From the NCBI RefSeq assembly GCF_010500215.1, contig NZ_JAAGOY010000004.1:930001-994000 (forward strand): a DNA stretch of 64,000 bases. The letters run 5' to 3'. Position 1 is the stretch's first letter. Each line of letters opens with the position of its first letter. Positions 7,724-17,757 of the stretch are shown piece by piece. The DNA is from Aliiroseovarius sp. PrR006 (lineage in GTDB: Bacteria; Pseudomonadota; Alphaproteobacteria; Rhodobacterales; Rhodobacteraceae). Position numbers and translations under genes: made by a program. The notes beneath the pieces are model-generated. The model made no database searches. It worked only from the letters and a program-made list of their open reading frames with translations, and had not been told where the DNA came from.

Positions 7724-8686
7724 TCACAACACCTGAAGCGCGCCCTTTAGCCACGGATAGTCGCGCACCGCAGGCTCTACGATCAGCGCGTCCAGAAGCG
7801 ACCGGCACTGCGCCGCCAGATCCCGCGGCAAATCGCCCAGCATATCCGCGCGTGCAACAAGATTGATGCACCGCGTGAACGGGGCGAATGGCAGCTCGAT
7901 CAGGTCGGCAGCATCCCGGAAACGGTGGGCGCGCAAAAAGCCCAGAGGCGTGATGATCGTCCAGCCAGCCCCGCCCGCCACCATCGCCATGATCGCGTGA
8001 TAGCTGTCCAGCTCGAACCGGTTATCGAGCTTCAGGTTCTGCCGCGCCAGATTGTCGGAAATCACCCGCCCCATGTGATGGCGCGCCGTGTACTGCACCA
8101 GCGGAAGGTCCTTTAGTACCTCGCGCGGGTCACGATCCCCGATCAGCCCCTTAGGTACGGCGGCGACAAAGGGCTCTTCCAACAGGGGATGCACCTCCAT
8201 CCACGGGGCAGAGGCTCCGGTATCCGCTGCCACGATCACGTCTAACGCCCGCGCATCCAACTGATCGTGCAACCGGTGCGAGGCACCCGTTTCCAGCAGG
8301 AACCGCGTTGACTGGAGCTGACCCGCTGCCTCGGACAGCAGGCGCGGGGTGACGTCTGCGTCAAAATCCTCGATCATACCAAGACGTAGACGGGACAGCT
8401 GGGACATAGCCCCCAGCGTCAGCTCGGCCTTCGCCTGTTCAGCCTCGTTCAAAATGGCCTGTGCGCGTTTAAGAAACAGAGACCCGGCGGCGGTCAAAGA
8501 CACGGGCCGAGCCGAACGGTCGAGCAAGCTGGTGCCCAGTGCCGCCTCAAGGTTGGTAAGCTGCTGACTGACAGATGACGGGCTGACCCCCAAACGCCGT
8601 GCCGCCACCGAGATCGAGCGCTCATCGGCAATGGCAACGAACACTTCGACACCCCAAAGAGTGATCCGCCCGGCAGTTTCAACCAT
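7724..8686 (-). CDS. LysR family transcriptional regulator
   Basis: The 320-residue protein starts with a winged helix-turn-helix (VFVAIADERSISVAARRLGVSPSSVSQQLTNLEAALGTSLL, about residues 15-55) followed by a LysR effector-binding domain. The ATG at 8686 is chosen because AGGAG lies just upstream and the helix-turn-helix then begins at the normal position; an upstream extension adds unrelated low-quality sequence. It faces away from comEC, whose 3' end is 62 bases upstream, and towards the convergent DegT gene. No divergent target promoter is present, so its regulon cannot be inferred from position. Confidence 0.9.
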   Translation of the reverse strand: MVETAGRITLWGVEVFVAIADERSISVAARRLGVSPSSVSQQLTNLEAALGTSLLDRSARPVSLTAAGSLFLKRAQAILNEAEQAKAELTLGAMSQLSRLRLGMIEDFDADVTPRLLSEAAGQLQSTRFLLETGASHRLHDQLDARALDVIVAADTGASAPWMEVHPLLEEPFVAAVPKGLIGDRDPREVLKDLPLVQYTARHHMGRVISDNLARQNLKLDNRFELDSYHAIMAMVAGGAGWTIITPLGFLRAHRFRDAADLIELPFAPFTRCINLVARADMLGDLPRDLAAQCRSLLDALIVEPAVRDYPWLKGALQVL

Positions 8687-8748
8687 CTCGCTCTCCTTTG
8701 CGCAGAAAGCTAGGGGCAAAGACGGGGGCGGGCAACATCCAATCCCGC

Positions 8749-10809
8749 TTAGCGGGTCCACAGGCGCGACAGATCCTCTGGGTGGGACGGTTCGATGAAC
8801 CAACCGCCGGGCTCAAGGTGCACGGCCACTGCGCCGCTCTGTGCAAGCGCCTTGCGATCCAAAAGGGCACACCCGTCGAGCACCGGCCCGTCGCGCCAAG
8901 CAGCCAGAACCACCAGATCGGTTGCAGCACAGGCCTCGACCAAACGATCTTCAGCCCCGCGCCCGGTCAAATGAGTCAAAGACAACCCGGACAAGTTGAT
9001 CTCCAACTGCCCTTTCTGGCCACTGAAGCCTTCCCGTTCGAACGCCATCTGTTGTGTTGCGACATCGCCGTCATTCTCCAGCCATGATCGGGCAGCAAAG
9101 CCCTCGCCCCGCGATTTGGATAAGGCACGGCCATCACTGGTCATCACGCCGACCAATCCGCCCGAGGAACTGATCAGCACCGTCGGGCGCTCGACCGTTG
9201 CCCAGCCAACCAAAGCCACCATAGTGGGCAGTATGGCCACCCATTTTTCTCGCCCGCGCAGCAGAATGAAGAAAATCCCCGTCACGGCGAGCAGTGGCAG
9301 TACATATCCGGGGGGCGTTGGCACCTTTCCAATAGCACCATCTAAAGATGATACCGTGTCGGCCACCCACAGGATCCAACGGATCGGCCAGTCCATCAGC
9401 GATAGCGCCAGAGCTTCTAGGCGCACCACAGCCAGCAAAGCGGCCAGCACCGCAAGCGGCATGATTACGGCCCCCATGATGGGGACGCTCAGAAGATTGG
9501 CGACCAAACCGTAGTGGCTGACCTGATTGAAATGTGCCGCCCCAATCGGGGCTGTCGCCAACCCCGCCACCGCCGAAGAGATGACTACAGCCAGCACGGG
9601 TCGCAGCCAACCGGGCAAACGCCGAGGGGTTCCATTGCGAGATCGATCTCGGATCCATGCGAACACCGCAACCAACGCCGTGGTGGCGGCAAAGGACATC
9701 TGAAACCCCGGCTCAACTAGGGCTTCGGGGGTCAGGATCAGGACGATCATCGCCGCCATCGCAACCGCTCGCAGAGTCAGGGCACGCCGATCGAACAGAA
9801 TCGCCACGAACATAGTCGTCACCATGATGAAGGCCCGCGTGGTCGCAACTGCGCCTCCGGAGAGGGCCAGGTAAAACACTCCGGCCCCGATGGCGGTCAC
9901 GGCGGCCAGCTTCTTCACTGGTACGTTTAAGGACAGTCTGGGCCACAACCCCATCAGCACGCGCATCGCCTGAAAGACGAAGCCGGTCAGCAACCCCATA
10001 TGCAGGCCAGAGATCGCCAACAAATGCGCGAGGTTTGATCCGCGCAATGCGTCAATGGTGGCACGATCCATCGAGGATCGATCCCCCGTCGTGATCGTCG
10101 CAGCAAAAGCTCCGCTGTCGCCGGGCAATACCTCTCGCACGCGGTTTGCAATCGTCTGGCGAAGCCGCCCTACGGCCAGTGACAGCTCGCCCATGGGTGG
10201 GGACAGCAAAAGCGCAGGACTGCGCGTATAGCCCACCGCCCCGATCCCGCGAAACCACGCCATGCGTTGGAAATCGAAGCCGCCGGGCTCGACCGGGCCG
10301 TTGGGGCCGGACAGATGTCCAGTCGTGGCGATACGTTGGCCGATCGCGGGCGTCAGAAAGTCCTGATCGCCGTGCAGCGACACACGCACCCGGTTCGGCA
10401 GCTTCGCAGGGTTCACATCATTGAGCCGCACTTGATCCAAGGTCAGGCGCACCGCATCGGATTGCGAGCGGTCCATCGCGATGATCCGCCCCTCGATCGG
10501 GCCGTAATATCGGAAATCCAGTACCGGCCCTGCGACCCAATGGGCGCGTGCCCCAGCCACCCCGAAGCCAAGCGCCACACAGATCACCGCGCGCGCCAGT
10601 GGCCCGCCCCCCCAAGGCCAGCGCCATGCGATGCTTGCGCAGATCAGGACCACGACCGCCAGTGTGGTATAGGTCGCGATATCCGGTTCACGCAGCGGCA
10701 CGAAGTACAACCCAATGCCCGTACCAAAGAACAGCGGCGCCCAAACCAGGAACCGCCCGCGTTCTTCTTCGATACGAGACAAGAGATTCACGACCGCACC
10801 CTTGTTCAA
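8749..10809 (-). CDS. comEC: ComEC/Rec2 family competence membrane protein
   Basis: This 686-residue polytopic membrane protein has the ComEC core: an N-terminal soluble DUF4131-like part (about residues 80-200) and the competence domain with LRGSNLAHLLAISGLHMGLLTG near residues 235-260 followed by multiple membrane segments to about residue 530. The C-terminal about 150 residues are soluble and short compared with forms that carry a complete metallo-beta-lactamase domain, as is usual in alphaproteobacteria. ComEC forms the inner-membrane channel for transforming DNA. The start is TTG preceded by AAGGAAGG. It is divergent from gltX across 108 bases. Confidence 0.9.
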   Translation of the reverse strand: MNKGAVVNLLSRIEEERGRFLVWAPLFFGTGIGLYFVPLREPDIATYTTLAVVVLICASIAWRWPWGGGPLARAVICVALGFGVAGARAHWVAGPVLDFRYYGPIEGRIIAMDRSQSDAVRLTLDQVRLNDVNPAKLPNRVRVSLHGDQDFLTPAIGQRIATTGHLSGPNGPVEPGGFDFQRMAWFRGIGAVGYTRSPALLLSPPMGELSLAVGRLRQTIANRVREVLPGDSGAFAATITTGDRSSMDRATIDALRGSNLAHLLAISGLHMGLLTGFVFQAMRVLMGLWPRLSLNVPVKKLAAVTAIGAGVFYLALSGGAVATTRAFIMVTTMFVAILFDRRALTLRAVAMAAMIVLILTPEALVEPGFQMSFAATTALVAVFAWIRDRSRNGTPRRLPGWLRPVLAVVISSAVAGLATAPIGAAHFNQVSHYGLVANLLSVPIMGAVIMPLAVLAALLAVVRLEALALSLMDWPIRWILWVADTVSSLDGAIGKVPTPPGYVLPLLAVTGIFFILLRGREKWVAILPTMVALVGWATVERPTVLISSSGGLVGVMTSDGRALSKSRGEGFAARSWLENDGDVATQQMAFEREGFSGQKGQLEINLSGLSLTHLTGRGAEDRLVEACAATDLVVLAAWRDGPVLDGCALLDRKALAQSGAVAVHLEPGGWFIEPSHPEDLSRLWTR

Positions 10810-10917
10810 AACCTTCCTTTTGTTAAAAGCATCTCAACAAAACTTGGTTTCAGGCTTTCCCTGAAATGCCACTTCCTCTGCGTACCGCGCACATGGTTTC
10901 CAAAAGGTTAATGACCG

Positions 10918-12324
10918 ATGTCTCAGACACCCCAGATTGTCACCCGTTTCGCCCCCTCACCCACCGGTTATCTGCATATCGGCGGTGCCCGCACGGCACT
11001 GTTCAACTGGCTCTATGCCCGCGGCCGCGGCGGTAAATTTCTTCTGCGGATCGAGGATACGGACCGCGCCCGTTCGACCCCCGAAGCGACCGACGCAATC
11101 CTGAAGGGCATGGCATGGCTGGGTCTGGACCATGACGGAGAGGTTGTCAGCCAGTTCGACCGCGCCGACCGCCACGCCGAGGTTGCCCGTGAAATGCTTG
11201 CCAACGGCCACGCCTACAAGTGCTTTGCTACACAAGACGAAATTCAGGCCTTCCGCGATGAAGCCCGGGCCGAAGGTCGCTCGACTCTGTATCAAAGCCC
11301 GTGGCGCGACGCCGACCCGTCCACCCACCCGGACGCGCCTTATGTGATCCGTGTAAAAGCCCCGCGCGATGGCAAAACCGTGATCCACGACGAGGTGCAG
11401 GGCGACGTTACGATCCGCAACGACCAACTGGACGACATGATTTGTTTACGTTCGGATGGCACACCCACCTACATGCTGGCCGTTGTTGTTGATGACCATG
11501 ATATGGGCGTGACCCATGTGATCCGCGGGGACGACCACCTGAACAATGCTGCGCGTCAGACGATCGTCTATCAGGCGATGGGCTGGGACCTGCCGGTTTG
11601 GGCCCACATCCCGCTGATCCACGGCCCGGATGGCAAGAAGCTGTCCAAACGCCACGGCGCCCTGGGTGTCGAGGAATACGAAGCTATGGGATATCCCGCC
11701 ACAGCCATGCGCAACTACCTAGCCCGTCTGGGTTGGAGCCACGGCGATGACGAATTCTTTTCGGACGCGCAGGCATTGGAGTGGTTTGACCTGTCTGGCA
11801 TCGGCAAAAGTCCTGCCCGGTTCGACTTCAAGAAGCTCGATAACCTGTCCGGTCAGCACCTTGCCGCGATGGAAGATGCTGACGTTCTGGCCGCTCTTCA
11901 GGGGTATATGGAGGCTGCAGGCGAAATTTCTTTGCAGTCGCAGCAAATTGATTTGGTATCGTCCGCGATGTATGTGCTGAAAACCAGCGCCAAAACCTTA
12001 CCGCAACTACTTGAAAAGGCTAGGTTTGCAACGGTTTCGCGGCCCATTGACCGGGATGAGAAAGCCGAAAAGGCCCTCGACGAAGTATCCCGTGGTATAC
12101 TGAAAGAATTGACGCCGCAGCTGCAAAATGGTAGCTGGGATCGCAACACGCTTGAGGGCACTCTCAACGGCCTCGCCGAGGCCCATGACCTCAAGTTCGG
12201 CAAACTCGCGGCGCCCTTGCGCGCAGCACTTGCCGGACGGGCCGTCACGCCCAGCGTTTTTGATATGATGCTTGTTCTTGGGCGCGACGAAACCATCGCC
12301 CGACTGGAAGAGGCAAGCGCCTAA
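10918..12324 (+). CDS. gltX: Glutamate--tRNA ligase
   Basis: The 468-residue class I aminoacyl-tRNA synthetase has the HIGH-type motif in [19 protein letters not shown] (about residues 13-31) and the KMSKS-type motif KLSKRHG (about residue 242). Length and motifs match bacterial GluRS, which charges tRNA(Glu) in the cytoplasm; many alphaproteobacteria carry two copies, so discriminating or non-discriminating behaviour cannot be decided here. It lies just upstream of citrate synthase with a hairpin between them. Confidence 0.95.
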   Translation: MSQTPQIVTRFAPSPTGYLHIGGARTALFNWLYARGRGGKFLLRIEDTDRARSTPEATDAILKGMAWLGLDHDGEVVSQFDRADRHAEVAREMLANGHAYKCFATQDEIQAFRDEARAEGRSTLYQSPWRDADPSTHPDAPYVIRVKAPRDGKTVIHDEVQGDVTIRNDQLDDMICLRSDGTPTYMLAVVVDDHDMGVTHVIRGDDHLNNAARQTIVYQAMGWDLPVWAHIPLIHGPDGKKLSKRHGALGVEEYEAMGYPATAMRNYLARLGWSHGDDEFFSDAQALEWFDLSGIGKSPARFDFKKLDNLSGQHLAAMEDADVLAALQGYMEAAGEISLQSQQIDLVSSAMYVLKTSAKTLPQLLEKARFATVSRPIDRDEKAEKALDEVSRGILKELTPQLQNGSWDRNTLEGTLNGLAEAHDLKFGKLAAPLRAALAGRAVTPSVFDMMLVLGRDETIARLEEASA

Positions 12325-12330
12325 AGCACA

Positions 12331-12357
12331 AGCGACCGGCCAACCGGGGCGGTCGCT
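12331..12357 (+). terminator. Hairpin between gltX and gltA
   Basis: AGCGACCG (12331-12338) pairs with CGGTCGCT (12350-12357), followed only by TTC. This is a weak or partial terminator seven bases after the gltX stop, compatible with some read-through into gltA. Confidence 0.5.
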
Positions 12358-12379
12358 TTCTAACACGAAGGGAAAATAC

Positions 12380-13675
12380 ATGGCTGAACAAACCGGAACC
12401 GCAAAGCTCTCGTTCGGAGACAAAGAACTCGAGCTTCCCATGTACTCCCCGACTGCAGGTCCGGACGTGATCGACATCCGCAAGCTTTATGCGCAGGGCG
12501 ATGTGTTCACCTACGACCCGGGCTTCACGTCGACCGCAAGCTGCGATTCGACCATCACCTATATCGATGGCGACAAGGGCGAGCTTCTGTACCGCGGATA
12601 CCCGATTGATCAGCTGGCCGAGAAATCGCACTACCTCGAAGTTTGCTACCTGCTGCTGTACGGTGAACTGCCCAGCGAAGCCGAGCTGGTGGATTTCGAA
12701 AGCCGCGTGACCCGTCACACGATGGTGCACGAACAGATGACCAAGTTCTTCTCGGGCTTCCGTCGTGACGCACACCCGATGGCCATCATCACCGGTGTTA
12801 TGGGCGCCATGTCGGCCTTCTACCACGACTCGACTGACGTGAATGACCCGTGGCAGCGCGAAGTGGCAGCGATCCGCATGATCGCCAAACTGCCGACCAT
12901 CGCCGCCATGGCTTACAAATACTCGATTGGTCAGCCCTTCGTGTACCCGAAGAACGATCTGGACTATGCGTCAAACTTCCTGCGCATGTGCTTTGCCGTT
13001 CCGGCCGAAGAATATGAAGTGAACCCGATCCTGTCGAAAGCCATGGACCGCATCTTCACCCTGCACGCCGATCACGAGCAGAACGCCTCGACCTCGACCG
13101 TGCGTCTGGCCGGTTCGTCGGGCGCCAACCCGTTCGCCTGTATCGCTGCCGGCATCGCCTGCCTGTGGGGCCCTGCCCACGGTGGTGCCAACCAAGCTTG
13201 CTTGGAAATGCTGCGTGAAATCGGCTCGGTCGACAACATTCCGGAATATGTGGCCCGCGCCAAGGACAAGGACGATCCCTTCCGCCTGATGGGCTTCGGT
13301 CACCGCGTCTACAAGAACTTCGACCCGCGTGCGAAGGTCATGAAGGAAAGCGCTGACGAGGTTCTGGGTCTGCTGGGTATCGAGGACAACGAAACGCTGA
13401 AAGTGGCCAAGGAACTGGAGCGCATCGCGCTGGAAGATCCCTATTTCGTTGACAAGAAGCTTTACCCGAACGTCGACTTCTACTCGGGCATCATTCTGGA
13501 GGCCATGGGCTTCCCGACCTCGATGTTCACCCCGATCTTCGCGCTGTCGCGCACCGTTGGCTGGATTTCGCAGTGGAAAGAGATGCTGGGCGATCCGGGT
13601 CAGAAAATCGGCCGTCCGCGCCAGCTGTATCTGGGCGACACCGAGCGCGACTATGTAGATGTAGAAAAGCGCTAA
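12380..13675 (+). CDS. gltA: Citrate synthase
   Basis: The 431-residue type II (hexameric, Gram-negative type) citrate synthase shows the catalytic histidines in EHEQNAST-like [16 protein letters not shown] and [14 protein letters not shown], and the C-terminal Asp region in [13 protein letters not shown]. It condenses oxaloacetate and acetyl-CoA in the TCA cycle. The ATG at 12380 ([12 protein letters not shown]) is preferred over an in-frame extension because it gives the normal family length and has AAGGGAAA upstream. A strong terminator follows at 13693. Confidence 0.97.
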   Translation: MAEQTGTAKLSFGDKELELPMYSPTAGPDVIDIRKLYAQGDVFTYDPGFTSTASCDSTITYIDGDKGELLYRGYPIDQLAEKSHYLEVCYLLLYGELPSEAELVDFESRVTRHTMVHEQMTKFFSGFRRDAHPMAIITGVMGAMSAFYHDSTDVNDPWQREVAAIRMIAKLPTIAAMAYKYSIGQPFVYPKNDLDYASNFLRMCFAVPAEEYEVNPILSKAMDRIFTLHADHEQNASTSTVRLAGSSGANPFACIAAGIACLWGPAHGGANQACLEMLREIGSVDNIPEYVARAKDKDDPFRLMGFGHRVYKNFDPRAKVMKESADEVLGLLGIEDNETLKVAKELERIALEDPYFVDKKLYPNVDFYSGIILEAMGFPTSMFTPIFALSRTVGWISQWKEMLGDPGQKIGRPRQLYLGDTERDYVDVEKR

Positions 13676-13692
13676 GCTACACTAAGTTAGAG

Positions 13693-13722
13693 AAAAGCCG
13701 CCCAATCATGGGCGGCTTTTTT
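13693..13722 (+). terminator. Rho-independent terminator of gltA
   Basis: An 11-bp perfect stem AAAAGCCGCCC/GGGCGGCTTTT with a six-base loop is followed by a T-run. Confidence 0.93.
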
Positions 13723-13767
13723 CGTTTGACGGCACAGCCTATTCAGAAGTTCCCTCGGGCAATAAAA

Positions 13768-13787
13768 AAGGAGCCCGAAGGCTCCTT
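13768..13787 (-). terminator. Rho-independent terminator of the enoyl-CoA hydratase gene
   Basis: On the minus strand AAGGAGCC pairs with GGCTCCTT around a TTCG tetraloop and is followed by TTTTATT. It lies 22 bases past the stop of the gene at 13810-14586. Confidence 0.9.
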
Positions 13788-13809
13788 CCAGATCGTAATC
13801 CGTTTGGGA

Positions 13810-14586
13810 TCAACGGCCTTCGTATTGCGGCGCGCGTTTCTCGAGGAACGCCAGCACGCCTTCCTTAAAATCACGCGACTTGCCGCATTCACCTTGCAGG
13901 CTGGCCTCAAGCGCCAGCTGCTCGTCCAGCGTGTTGCTTAGCGAGGCACGCATGGCTTTCTTGATATTGCGATAGGACAAGGTCGGGCCTTTCGCCAGTT
14001 GCTCGCCCCGCTTGCGCCAGGTGGTCTCAAATTCGTCGTCTGCCACGCATTCCCAGATCAATCCAAGATCGGCCGCTTCTTTCGCGGGCATCTTTTCAGC
14101 AAACAGGGCCGCGCCCATTGCCTTAGCAAAGCCCATCTGGCGCGGCATCCAATAGGTACCACCGGCATCCGGGATCAGACCAATGCGCGAGAACGCTTGC
14201 ATGAAGAAGGCGCTTTCCGATGCAATCACCACATCCGCAGCCAGCGCGATGTTGGCCCCTGCCCCTGCAGCGGCCCCATTGACGGCCGAGATCGTCGGGA
14301 TCGGGCTGTCATAGATGGCGCGCAGCAGCGGCTCGTATTCGTCACGCAGGGTGCGTTCCAGATCGACCTCGGCGGCGTTGGCGCGGTCGCCCAGATCCTG
14401 ACCCGAGCAGAACGCGCGGCCCGAGCCGGTGATAACCAGAGCACGGGCGGTCCTGCCAGCCTCTTCAACAGCATGAGCAATCTCGGCGCGCATCTGGGTG
14501 TTCAGGGCGTTCATCACGTCGGCGCGGTCGAAAGTCAGAACCGCCAGGCCATCCGTAATGTCCAATGTGATCGTTTCGTAAATCAT
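13810..14586 (-). CDS. Enoyl-CoA hydratase/isomerase, PaaG-like
   Basis: The 258-residue crotonase-fold protein resembles PaaG (1,2-epoxyphenylacetyl-CoA isomerase): GSGRAFCSGQDLGDR forms the first oxyanion-hole region (about residues 57-71), NGAAAGAGANIALAADVVIA the second, and FSRIGLIPDAGGTYWMPRQMG carries the Asp position used by PaaG-type isomerases. It ends LEKRAPQYEGR as in PaaG. No other phenylacetate genes are nearby, so a role in phenylacetate or other acyl-CoA metabolism is inference. The ATG at 14586 is set by GGAGGATGAC upstream. Confidence 0.8.
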   Translation of the reverse strand: MIYETITLDITDGLAVLTFDRADVMNALNTQMRAEIAHAVEEAGRTARALVITGSGRAFCSGQDLGDRANAAEVDLERTLRDEYEPLLRAIYDSPIPTISAVNGAAAGAGANIALAADVVIASESAFFMQAFSRIGLIPDAGGTYWMPRQMGFAKAMGAALFAEKMPAKEAADLGLIWECVADDEFETTWRKRGEQLAKGPTLSYRNIKKAMRASLSNTLDEQLALEASLQGECGKSRDFKEGVLAFLEKRAPQYEGR

Positions 14587-14680
14587 GTCATCCTCCCGGA
14601 GTTTCACGCAATATAACCGACCAAGTGGTCAGGTAAAGGTGAACGCCCCGTCATTTGTGGAAGTTTCCTGTGGTCAGGCC

Positions 14681-15139
14681 TTATTCGTCCAGCAATTCTT
14701 TCAGCCGGGCCTGTTCATCTTGCGTCAACGCGGCTACTCCGTCCTTCGACTGGGCGCGGCGACGCAGATAGAGCACACCCGACAGCGCGGCGATCAAAAA
14801 CAATACCGGCCCCGTGGCCCAAAGAATCATGTTCGCGCCCGAGCGGTTCGGCTTCATCAGAACGTATTCGCCATAGCGTTCGACGATGAAGTCCACGACC
14901 TGATCGTCGCTGTCCCCCTCGACCAGACGCTCGCGCACCAAAAGGCGTAGGTCACGCGCAATCGAGGCATTGCTTTCGTCAATATTCTCGCCCCGACACA
15001 CCACGCACTTCAGGTCGGACGAGATATCGCGCGCGCGCTCTTCCAACACCGGATCAGCCAGCACTTCGTCGGGGTTCACAGCGTGGGCAGGTGCCGCAAG
15101 GCAGCCCATAACGGCCAGCAAGGCTATCAGACGTTTCAT
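14681..15139 (-). CDS. ccmH: Cytochrome c maturation protein CcmH
   Basis: The 152-residue protein has a signal peptide (residues 1-20), the redox motif Cys45-X2-Cys48 in KCVVCRGENIDES, and one membrane segment near residues 108-125, the standard CcmH/CycL layout. CcmH reduces the CXXCH cysteines of apocytochrome c and works with CcmF in heme ligation at the periplasmic face. Its ATG overlaps the ccmF stop by four bases, so the two are coupled. The gene is the last of the minus-strand ccm/argC series. Confidence 0.93.
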   Translation of the reverse strand: MKRLIALLAVMGCLAAPAHAVNPDEVLADPVLEERARDISSDLKCVVCRGENIDESNASIARDLRLLVRERLVEGDSDDQVVDFIVERYGEYVLMKPNRSGANMILWATGPVLFLIAALSGVLYLRRRAQSKDGVAALTQDEQARLKELLDE

Positions 15140-17106
15140 TCGGCAGGCACCCCTTCCATACGGGTCTTGGCAGCCCCTGCGGCCACGCGGAACCGGCGGT
15201 CAAACAGGCTGAAGATGCCGCCCAAGGCCATGATGATCGAGCCAGCCCAGATCCAGTTGGCAAAGGGTTTGATGAAAGTGCGCACAGCCCAGCCGCCACC
15301 TTCCTGCGGGTCGCCGATCACCACATAGATATCGGTCCAGAACCCGTTCGAAATCGCAGCTTCGGTGGTGGGCATTGCCTGCACCGGATAGACGCGTTTT
15401 TCAGGGTACAGGACCGCAATCTCGGCGTTATCCTCCGAGACCACGATGGTCGCCATGGTCGAGATATAGTTCGGCCCCTGCTCGCGCCCGACATGCTCCA
15501 ACGTGATGTCATACTCGGCCACTTGGAAGGTTTCTCCGATTTGCGCGACGCGGATGTCTTCGACCTCCCACGCCATCAGGCCGGAAATCCCCATCATGGT
15601 GATCCCAAGCCCGGCATGGGCGGCGAACTTGCCCCAGTCTGCACCGGGCAAACGGGTCAAGCGCGACAAGCGTCCCGCGATGGCCCCGCGCCCTGTACGG
15701 CTGAAGATGTCTGTCATCGCCCCGGTCACCAACCACGTTCCAAGGAACATTCCGATTGGACCGAGGGCAGACTTGCCCGTCTGCATCGCCCAGACCAGCG
15801 CCAACACGGCGATGGACAAAACCAGAGCTGGTACCAGTTGCTTCACCGCGCGTCCGATCTTGGCGCGTTTCCACGGCAGCATGGCGCCTATCGGCAGCAC
15901 CAAGGCCAAGACCACCATGAAGGGCGTGAAGGCCGCTTCGAAAAATGGCGCACCGACCGAGATCTTGCGGTCGAATGCCTCGCCTACCAAGGGCCATATG
16001 GTGCCGACAAACACGACAAAGGACGACACGGCCAGCAGGATGTTGTTCACGACCAACGCGCTTTCGCGACTAACGAAACCGAAAACACCCTTGGCCTCCA
16101 TCGCGCCAGCGCGAGCGGCAAACAGGGTCAGCGCGCCGCCGGTGAAGAACAGCAGGATGAACAGGATGAACACGCCGCGTTCAGGGTCGGATGCGAATGC
16201 GTGGACCGAGGTAATCACGCCCGAACGCACGATGAACGTGCCGATCAGCGAGAACCCAAAGGCCAAGATCGCCAGCAGGATGGTCCAGCTTTTCAGGCTC
16301 TCACGCTTCTCGACCACGATGGCCGAGTGCAATAGGGCGGCAGCGAACAGCCACGGCATGAAGGACGCGTTTTCAACAGGATCCCAGAACCAGAAGCCGC
16401 CCCAGCCCAGCTCGTAATAGGCCCACCAGCTGCCCAGCGCGATGCCGATGGTCAGAAAGACCCACGCGGCCAGCGTCCACGGGCGCACCCAGCGGCCCCA
16501 AGCGGCGTCGATGCGGCCTTCGATCAGGGCGGCCACGGCGAAGGAAAAGGCCATCGAAAGACCCACATAGCCCAGATAGAGGAACGGTGGGTGGAACGCC
16601 AAACCCGGGTCTTGCAAGAGCGGGTTCAAGTCCTGACCGTCGAAAGGCGGCTGTGCCAGACGCAGGAACGGGTTCGAAGTGAAAATGATAAACGCCAAGA
16701 ATGCCACAGCGATCGAGCTTTGAACCGCTAGAACACGCGCTTTCAAGGTCCGTGGCAGGTTCTGCCCAAACCATGCCGCCGTTGCCCCAAAGCCTGCGAT
16801 GATCAACACCCAAAGCAGCATCGAGCCTTCGTGGTTCCCCCACACGCCCGAGATCTTATACAGCATCGGCTTGGCAGAATGCGAGTTCAGCGTGACCAGC
16901 CGGACCGAGAAATCCGAGGTCACGAACGCATAGGTCAACGCCAGGAATGACGTAAGGATCAGCAAAAACTGGATGGTTGCCGCAGGCACGGCCATCTCCA
17001 TCCAGCTGTTCCAGCCCTTATGTGCCCCGATCAGTGGCACGATGGTTTGCACCACGGCCACGCCCAGCGCCAAGATCAGCGCAAAATGTCCAAGCTCTGT
17101 AATCAT
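15136..17106 (-). CDS. ccmF: Heme lyase CcmF
   Basis: The 656-residue membrane protein contains the tryptophan-rich heme-handling motif GWGGFWFWDP around residues 234-243, the conserved GVWGNHEGSMLLW near residue 87, and about 14-15 hydrophobic segments. CcmF accepts heme from CcmE and attaches it to apocytochrome c together with CcmH. The length is normal. Upstream on the same strand, after 88 bases, lies a small membrane protein gene and the holin/endolysin cassette that separates ccmF from ccmE. Confidence 0.95.
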   Translation of the reverse strand: MITELGHFALILALGVAVVQTIVPLIGAHKGWNSWMEMAVPAATIQFLLILTSFLALTYAFVTSDFSVRLVTLNSHSAKPMLYKISGVWGNHEGSMLLWVLIIAGFGATAAWFGQNLPRTLKARVLAVQSSIAVAFLAFIIFTSNPFLRLAQPPFDGQDLNPLLQDPGLAFHPPFLYLGYVGLSMAFSFAVAALIEGRIDAAWGRWVRPWTLAAWVFLTIGIALGSWWAYYELGWGGFWFWDPVENASFMPWLFAAALLHSAIVVEKRESLKSWTILLAILAFGFSLIGTFIVRSGVITSVHAFASDPERGVFILFILLFFTGGALTLFAARAGAMEAKGVFGFVSRESALVVNNILLAVSSFVVFVGTIWPLVGEAFDRKISVGAPFFEAAFTPFMVVLALVLPIGAMLPWKRAKIGRAVKQLVPALVLSIAVLALVWAMQTGKSALGPIGMFLGTWLVTGAMTDIFSRTGRGAIAGRLSRLTRLPGADWGKFAAHAGLGITMMGISGLMAWEVEDIRVAQIGETFQVAEYDITLEHVGREQGPNYISTMATIVVSEDNAEIAVLYPEKRVYPVQAMPTTEAAISNGFWTDIYVVIGDPQEGGGWAVRTFIKPFANWIWAGSIIMALGGIFSLFDRRFRVAAGAAKTRMEGVPAE

Positions 17107-17194
17107 GCAGCGGACTTTACAGAGAGTCGGCCCCAGTCACTAGCCCTTGCCGACTGATGCGGCACCCGGTCACGGTCTTTTGTCTGGCGCGGGC

Positions 17195-17620
17195 CTAGTG
17201 AACCAGCACATAAATCCCGGTCGAACACAGAACGGCCCCCAAAACCGGCGCCAGAAACGCCGCGCCGTGCAGCCCGAAAGATCGGTGAATTACGCTGAAA
17301 TGCAGCACCGCCCCCGACAGGTACACAGCCAGCGGCGCGAAATGCAGCGCGCTTGCGACCATCGCCTCGGGTGCACCCAGCAGGGCATAAATCCACCACC
17401 ACCCCAGCACCAGGCTTGCCCCGCACCAGCTATAGGCCATGCCCAACGCTAAGGGGGTGGCGCGTTGTAAATATAGCCAAAGGAAAGTAAGTGCGATCAT
17501 CAAGCCCATCAACGTGATGGCCCCGAACCCGATCTGGAAAATCGCTTGGTAGCCAAAGGCCCAGTAACCGGCTTGAAGCAGAACGGCCAATATCGCGACT
17601 AAGAGAGCTGCTTGTTTCAT
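17195..17620 (-). CDS. Membrane protein of unknown function
   Basis: The 141-residue protein is almost wholly hydrophobic with about four membrane segments (residues 3-20, 28-48, 58-80 and 95-140). I do not recognise its family. Its ATG overlaps the stop of an upstream 46-codon frame as ATGA, tying it to the holin/endolysin cassette rather than to ccmF, which starts 88 bases later. It could be an accessory of the lysis cassette or an unrelated passenger. Confidence 0.65.
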   Translation of the reverse strand: MKQAALLVAILAVLLQAGYWAFGYQAIFQIGFGAITLMGLMIALTFLWLYLQRATPLALGMAYSWCGASLVLGWWWIYALLGAPEAMVASALHFAPLAVYLSGAVLHFSVIHRSFGLHGAAFLAPVLGAVLCSTGIYVLVH

Positions 17621-17757
17621 TTGTGCAAGATACCTCTGACAACCGCGTCCAGTTCCGCGGCTGCTTTTTCGTTTCGTGAAAGCGCTTGTTGAAATCGGTT
17701 CGCCAGAAGGACGTCTTTCAGCCGCAGCTTGAGACAGGTAATCAGGTGCCGCACCAT
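17617..17757 (-). CDS. 46-residue small ORF coupled on both sides
   Basis: The frame runs MVRHLITCLK to VVRGILHK, 46 residues. Its ATG overlaps the previous stop in the sequence TAATG (17755-17759), and its own TGA overlaps the next ATG (ATGA, 17617-17620). It is basic and helical (RLKDVLLANRFQQALSRNEKAAAELDAVV) with no membrane segment. The double overlap is the main support for translation; no family is recognised. It may be a cytoplasmic regulator or partner of the lysis proteins. Confidence 0.55.
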   Translation of the reverse strand: MVRHLITCLKLRLKDVLLANRFQQALSRNEKAAAELDAVVRGILHK

